Positions 58,817 to 64,000 of a DNA stretch of 64,000 bases are shown here, in pieces; the first letter of the stretch is position 1, and every line of letters starts with the position of its first letter. A program made the position numbers and the translations under genes. Where the stretch lies: positions 156,254,057-156,318,056 of the forward strand of contig CM043952.1 in NCBI GenBank assembly GCA_014529385.2, in the 5' to 3' direction. Under the pieces are notes generated by a model. The model saw only the letters and a list, made by a program, of their open reading frames with translations, was not told the DNA's origin and made no database searches. This DNA comes from Adiantum capillus-veneris (lineage: Eukaryota > Streptophyta > Polypodiopsida > Polypodiales > Pteridaceae).

Positions 58817-59060
58817 GACCATATTAGGTAAAGTGGGAAAATCCCAATTCCCAGGTTGGACAACTTTCAATATATCATGTACAAAATATAGAGATTTTGT
58901 CAAAAATTTGAGTTTTCTTAAGGTCTCATTCCACTTTATGCACATACAATACACAATGAAAACAACTAAAATACCATGGTTTCAATCAATTGGATTATTA
59001 GGAGACGAGTATATTGCATCCATTATCGTTGTCTATGTTCTACTGTCCTAACTACAACTT
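58817..59060. other. Junction after copia-B
   Basis: Unique AT-rich sequence, not gypsy-2. The copia-B break is therefore joined to unrelated DNA, by deletion or by rearrangement. Confidence 0.6.
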
Positions 59061-60760
59061 ATCTCAACATGGAGAGCTTGGTTTCTAGGTCCACCACTTG
59101 TCCAAGTTAATGTAAAAGTGACTCAAGGTTCACAACTTGTGAAAGCAAGGATCCATTGAGGAATACAATCCACTTGGCTATTTTTCCTTAATTTATTGCA
59201 TGTGACATTCAAGCAAGGTCCACTTCTAATCTATAACTTCTTAATTTGAGGCATGGGACATACATAAAATATGTAGCATATGCTCTATTGCCTCATAGGA
59301 AGGTTGGTTTCAAGGTGCACTTATCCATGCTAGCCTATCTTGGAGAAATGATGGAGCTTGCTTCTCTCCTTGTTTCAATGGAGACTAGCTTGGACAAGTG
59401 GTGGACCTTTGCTTCTCTCTATGTTTCAATAGAGTTAGCTTGGACAAGTGGTGATCTTGGAACAAAACCCCCATGTAAAACATATCATGGGTATTCCAAG
59501 TGATTAGAAAGATTACCATTTAAGATATAACCTTATAGGTTGGACAACTAGATCTTGGCTTGGAGAAATGGTGGACCTTTGATTCTCTCCATGTTTCAAT
59601 GGAGTCTATCTTGGAGAAATGGTGGAGCTTGCTTCTGTCCATGTTTCAATGGAGCCTAGCTTGAACAGTTGGTGGACCTTTGCTTCTCTCTATGTTTCAA
59701 TAGAGTTAGCTTAGACACGTGGTGGATCTTCAAAATAAACCAACTACTATCAATGTTGCCTAGCTTGGACAAGTGGTGGAGTGTTTCTCTACTCCATGTT
59801 TCAATGGATCTTAGCTTGGACAAGTGTTGGACCTTAAAACAAAAACCCCATGTACAACATAGAATGGATTTTCTAGATTTCAATGGAGTCTAGCTTTAAC
59901 AAATGGTGGAGCTTGTCTTCATCCATGTTTCAATGAAACTAGCTTGGACAAGTGGTGGACCTTGTAACAAACCCTCCCATGTACAACATATCATTGGTTT
60001 TCTAAGTGATGGGAAGGAATACCATTCAAGATATAAACTTATAGCTTGGATAAGTAGTTGACTTTAAAACCAAATTCATCATAATACAATGAAATACAGG
60101 TCAGCCAATTCCTAAATCTTGAGACCAAACCTCCCATGCTATTAGAGATAATATATTGGATAAGTGGTGGACCTTCTATTATTTTCCCATGCCTAGTTTA
60201 GACAACCGGTACACTTCGCAGCTATAAAGGTTGGACGAGTTGTGGAGCCTTGTTTCTATCCATGTTTTAATGGATCCTAGCTTGGACAAGTGGTGGACCT
60301 TGGAAAAAAGCTTCCATGTACAACATATATGAGGTTTTCCATGTTTTAATGGAGCCTATCTTGGACAAATGGTGAAGCTTTCTTCTCTCCATGTTGATTT
60401 TGGAACTACCTTAGACAAGTGGTGGAGCTTTTCTTTTCTACTCTTCATAATACAATGAAGTATATGTTGGTTACATGGTGAATCTTAAGGCCAAACCTCC
60501 CATTTTACTAGAGATGATAGGTTGGACAAGTGGATCAACCTTCTATCATTTCTCCATGACTATATTGGACAATTAGTAGACATAACATCTCTCTATGTTG
60601 TCTAGAGATGAGCTTGGACAAGTGATGGACCCTGCTTCTCTCTCCCCTTGGTTTACTAGTTTGAAGACTCAGTATATATACTTTCTTAGATCTAACTTGA
60701 ACAAGTGGTGGACCTTGCATCCACAATCTTAATTCAGTATAAAAAAGTATATGAAAAAAT
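59061..60760. repeat. Degenerate minisatellite region, left block
   Basis: The word TTGGACAAGTGGTGGACC and variants (TTGGAGAAATGGTGGAGC) recurs about every 50-70 bp, alternating with CTCTCCATGTTTCAATGGAG. Longer units also contain CCCATGTACAACATAT. Copies are diverged, and no ORF survives. Confidence 0.9.
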
Positions 60761-61543
60761 AACATAGGAATCTTGGTTTGAAGGTCAAGCAATTAGGTTC
60801 CAAATGCACATAATAATATATTTTCCACCCATATTAAAAGAAAGTTAAATATGCACATAATAATATATTTTCCAAATGCACATAATAATATATTTTCCAC
60901 CCATATTAAAAGAAAGTTAAATATGTTATTACCAAATTGACAAAGGTAACGTCCAAAAATTATATCTTTCCATCTTGTCAGATCTAAATCTTCATCAAGG
61001 CGACATGCATGTATACATCAACTTTCAAGCCATTCAAGAATACATGCACTTAGATTCCATAGTTTTGTTTTCAAAGTCTTTTAGGTTCTAAAACTCTTTG
61101 TAATGACAAAATTCTTGAAGCAAACATTTGTGCCCAAGAAAAAGATCCCTCTCACATATTTAAAGTCCATGAATTCTCTGATCCACACTTACAAGTTTTA
61201 TTTTGACATCAAACATCAATTCTTTCATAGTTCCAAATAAATGCAACCTCGATATGAATTGACAAAAAATGAATTTCTTTTACTATATGACCCAACATAG
61301 GCCCCAATCAAATAAAAAATGAGTCCCCAAAAATTTGGGTGCACTCTAGCAATACATCAGAGTCCCCTTACAATAGGATGCACTCCAATAGTACATTGAA
61401 GTCCCCTTAGAGTAGGGTGCACTCCATTCAAGTGTTCATAAAATTGACACACCTTTTATAAAAAAAAAAAAGACTATATCAAATTATACAAATGTTGAAA
61501 GATACACACTAGAATAAAAAAAGCATCTTATAGCCATATTTAT
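60761..61543. other. 3' flank of the FCP1-like gene; short duplications
   Basis: ATGCACATAATAATATATTT occurs three times in 60,805-60,900, and CATATTAAAAGAAAGTTAAA twice. A 41-bp duplication lies near 61,360-61,430 (GTCCCCTTA.AGTAGGGTGCA type). No gene was seen; part may be 3' UTR. Confidence 0.55.
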
Positions 61544-62319
61544 TCAATGCTTTCGTGTTGACAAGTACACACCAAGGACATAATTTGTCTCAGAATCACT
61601 ATACTGATTTACAATTGTGTTATATGTATAGACTCTCTTATCTCTTGCATACAACCATCCTACCAACCATGGAATTATGGTTCTCTGCAAGAAGTTTTGA
61701 AGTTGCTCGGAAGTTTGCCTCCACATCTTTGGAAATATAAGATATGTCCCTGGCATGTTCCACATCACCCTATATGGAGTGTCATCAAAAATTAAGGTAT
61801 TGTTTGCATCCAAATCCTCAAATATCTTCCAAATATCACTCAGATTTTTGTGATAAACCCTTGTAAATCCTAACATGATATTTGGATTTTGGCAATTTTT
61901 GTTACTCATAAACACCTTGAACTTGGTATACTGCTCAGGAAAACACTTTTGTGTGATGCGTTGCACCCTTGTTAAGTTATAGAAACTCCATATCCATAGC
62001 TCAAAGTATTCAGCACAAAAATCCAAAAAACTTTGTGCGTCTGGTCGCACCACATGATAAACTTCATCTTTGTCCTCCACAAGTCGCATGTGTTGAGCCC
62101 AAGATGGCATAGAATCTCCATGTTTCATTTCAACTGTCTTGAGAAGTAACCCCTCTAGATCCAAGATAAGTACTCTTTTGATGTCCTTGAAAGCAAGTGG
62201 TAGGTGATAAGGAGGTGATTCATTCCTTGGACAAGGTCTTGGAGGAGGTTGGATGGGTAATTCAATAGTTTTCTTCAATTTATGCCAGCATATAGCCAAT
62301 CCATTTTTCTGTAATGGTT
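61544..62319 (-). CDS. FCP1/NLI-type phosphatase-like protein, 3' exon
   Basis: The minus-strand frame is open from 62,319 to TGA 61,544. At 62,320-62,321 an AG after TTCTTTAATTTC looks like a splice acceptor, so this is the last exon of a longer gene. No ATG was found that clearly starts the protein; earlier exons were not found. HAD/FCP1 features: VLILDLEGLL (motif I, D47/E49 counted from 62,299), LWIWSFYNLTRV (motif II region), HKNLSDIW (Lys 151) and LIFDDTPYRV (Asp172-Asp173). The usual motif I is DxDx(T/V); here the second Asp is Glu and the next position is Gly, so phosphatase activity is doubtful. Many plants have such FCP1-domain proteins of unknown role. The exon is uninterrupted by stops, so it may be a real host gene. 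Confidence 0.8.
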
Positions 62320-62660
62320 CTGAAATTAAAGAACAAGAACACTTAATGCAAACACAACAATAGACATGATTTTTACATTGTCTACCCTAAGGTTTTATTA
62401 GATACCAAAATCCATCTATGATCTACTCATTAATAGAAAGAAAGTCAAATTAAAATCCTGACTCTTTTTTATGCTACACTCTCTCTTAGTCTCAATACCA
62501 TGGAGTTCAACTAGATTTAAGTCAACTAATAACTACTACTTGTTGTTAAAGGTATGCTTGAAGTGTATAAGGCTTAACCAATGCTCTAGTGTAGAATGGG
62601 TATTTAGGTCTCAAGGTCTACCACTTATCCAAGCAAAGATCCATTTAGATATGGAAACCC
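62320..62660 (-). other. Probable intron of the FCP1-like gene
   Basis: AT-rich sequence upstream of the acceptor with no coding frame. Earlier exons are not identified and may lie beyond the repeats or the window. Confidence 0.45.
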
Positions 62661-64000
62661 AATTTTTCTTAATATAATGATATAGAGTGGACAAGTGGTG
62701 AATCCTGAGACCAAGCCACTCATGCTACTAGGGATAATAGGTTGGACAAGTGGTGGACATTGAATGTAAACCCCCCATGTACAAAGTATCAGGGGTTTTG
62801 GGTATTTCAATGGACTCTAGCATCTTGGAAACATGGTGGAGCTTACTTCTCTCCATGTTTCAATGGAGTCTATCTTGGATAAATGGTGGAGCATCATTCT
62901 CTCCATGTTTCAATGGAGCCTACCTTGGACAAGTGGTGCATGTTTGTTTCTCTCTATGTTTGAACAGATCTAGCTTGGACAAGTGGTGGACCTTGGAACA
63001 AAATCCCCATGTAAAACATATCATGGACATTACAAGTGGTGAGAAAAAATACCATTCAATATATAACCTTATAGGTTGGAAAAGTGGTGGACCTTAACAC
63101 CCAATTATTATTAATATAATGACATAGAGTGGACAAGTGGTGAATCTTGCGACCAAACCTACTAGGAAAAGTACGTTGGACAAGTGGTGGACCTTGAATG
63201 CAAACCCCCCATGTACAAAATATTACTCATGCTACTAGGAATAATTTGGTATTAAGGTCCATGTTTCAATGGAGCCTAGCTTGGAAAAGTGGTGGACCTT
63301 TGTTTCTCTCTATGTTTCAATAGAATTTTCTTGGACAAGTGGTGATCCTTGGAACAAAACCCCCATGTAAAGCATGTCATGGGCATTACAAGTGGTGAGA
63401 AAAAATACCATTCAAGGTATAACCTTATAGGCTGGACAAGTGGTGGACCTTAGCACCCAATTCCTCTTATTATAATGACATATAGTGGAAAAGTGGTGAA
63501 TTGTGAGACCAAACCTACTAGGGATAATAGGTTGGAGAAATGGTTGACCTTGAATGTAAATCACCCATGTACAAAATATCATGGGTTTTGCGTATTTCAA
63601 TGGAGCCTAGCATCTTGGAGACATGGTGGAACTTACTTCTCTCCATGTTTTAATGGAGCCTATCTAGGAGAAATGGTGGAGGTTCCTTCTCTCCATGTTT
63701 CAATGGAGCCTAGCTTGGACAAGTCGTGGACCTTTGTTTCTCTCTATGTTTGAATATGGTTAGCTTGGACAAGTGGTGGATCTTGGAATGAAACTCCCAT
63801 GTAAAACATATCATGGGCATTTCAAGTGGCGAGAAAGGATACCATTTAAGATATAACCTTATAGGTTGGACAAGTGGTGGACTTTAACACAATATAATGA
63901 CATAGAGTGTACAAGTGGTGAATCTTGAAACCAAACCACTCATGCTACTAGGGATAATAGGTTAAACAAGTGGTGGGCCTTGAAATAAAACCCCCTAGAG
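62661..64000. repeat. Degenerate minisatellite region, right block
   Basis: Same TTGGACAAGTGGTGGACC and CATGTTTCAATGGAGCC words as the left block, here in longer units of roughly 350-450 bp. Each contains CCCCCATGTAAAACATATC, ATACCATTCAAG.TATAACC, TATAATGACATA(GA)GTGG and CTACTAGGGATAATAGGTTG. Similar units start near 62,690, 63,120, 63,470 and 63,890. The block runs off the window. Confidence 0.9.

Overview
The window is nuclear DNA of a land plant, most likely a flowering plant with a repeat-rich genome. This rests on Tnt1-like Ty1/copia elements primed by initiator tRNA-Met, very large Ty3/gypsy elements with a TGGCGCC-type primer site, plant-type LINE and tRNA-derived SINE fragments, a decayed PPR gene, and an exon of an FCP1/NLI-type phosphatase-like protein. 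There is no bacterial or organellar gene organisation. The species cannot be told from the sequence.

Layout. 1-6.4 kb: microsatellites, a SINE, a LINE ORF2 fragment, and a minus-strand PPR pseudogene with a 173-bp triplication. 6.6-12.9 kb: four tandem copies of a 1.59-kb non-coding unit, arranged as a duplicated dimer and flanked by a repeated CT/CA microsatellite segment. 14.0-22.1 kb: two further LINE ORF2 fragments, a LINE ORF1 fragment, a SINE, and an inverted-repeat (MULE or foldback-like) element. 22.2-47.4 kb: a Tnt1-like copia element (copia-A, TSD GACAT), split by a 19.8-kb gypsy element (gypsy-1, TSD ACTAC). 48.0-49.7 kb: a SINE with a perfect 15-bp target duplication, then a partial diverged copy of the 1.59-kb unit. 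49.7-55.55 kb: the 5' part of a relative of gypsy-1 (gypsy-2), interrupted by a second, truncated copia (copia-B, 55.55-58.82 kb). 59-64 kb: a degenerate minisatellite built on TTGGACAAGTGGTGGACC, surrounding the FCP1-like exon on the minus strand.

The most unusual object is gypsy-1. Its order is LTR, PBS, leader, gag, aspartic protease, RT, RNase H, a duplicated zinc-binding (HHCC) module, integrase, a SECOND retropepsin-like domain with a basic tail, a second long leader, a coding region of about 1,100 codons (ORF3), polypurine tract, LTR. All coding parts carry stops or frameshifts, so this copy is dead, but the frame is continuous enough to read the ancestral order. Gypsy-1 and gypsy-2 leaders contain perfect 20-24 bp palindromes at about 285-bp spacing. 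The palindrome differs between the two elements (core CCTACGCGTAGG versus GGATCGCGATCC), while the unit around it is recognisably shared. In gypsy-1 the same palindrome array occurs twice, before gag and before ORF3. This suggests a cis-acting RNA or DNA signal attached to both coding units.

Insertion order from nesting: copia-A came before gypsy-1. The 1.59-kb repeat copy at 48.7 kb probably came before gypsy-2, and gypsy-2 came before copia-B. No intact host gene is fully contained in the window.
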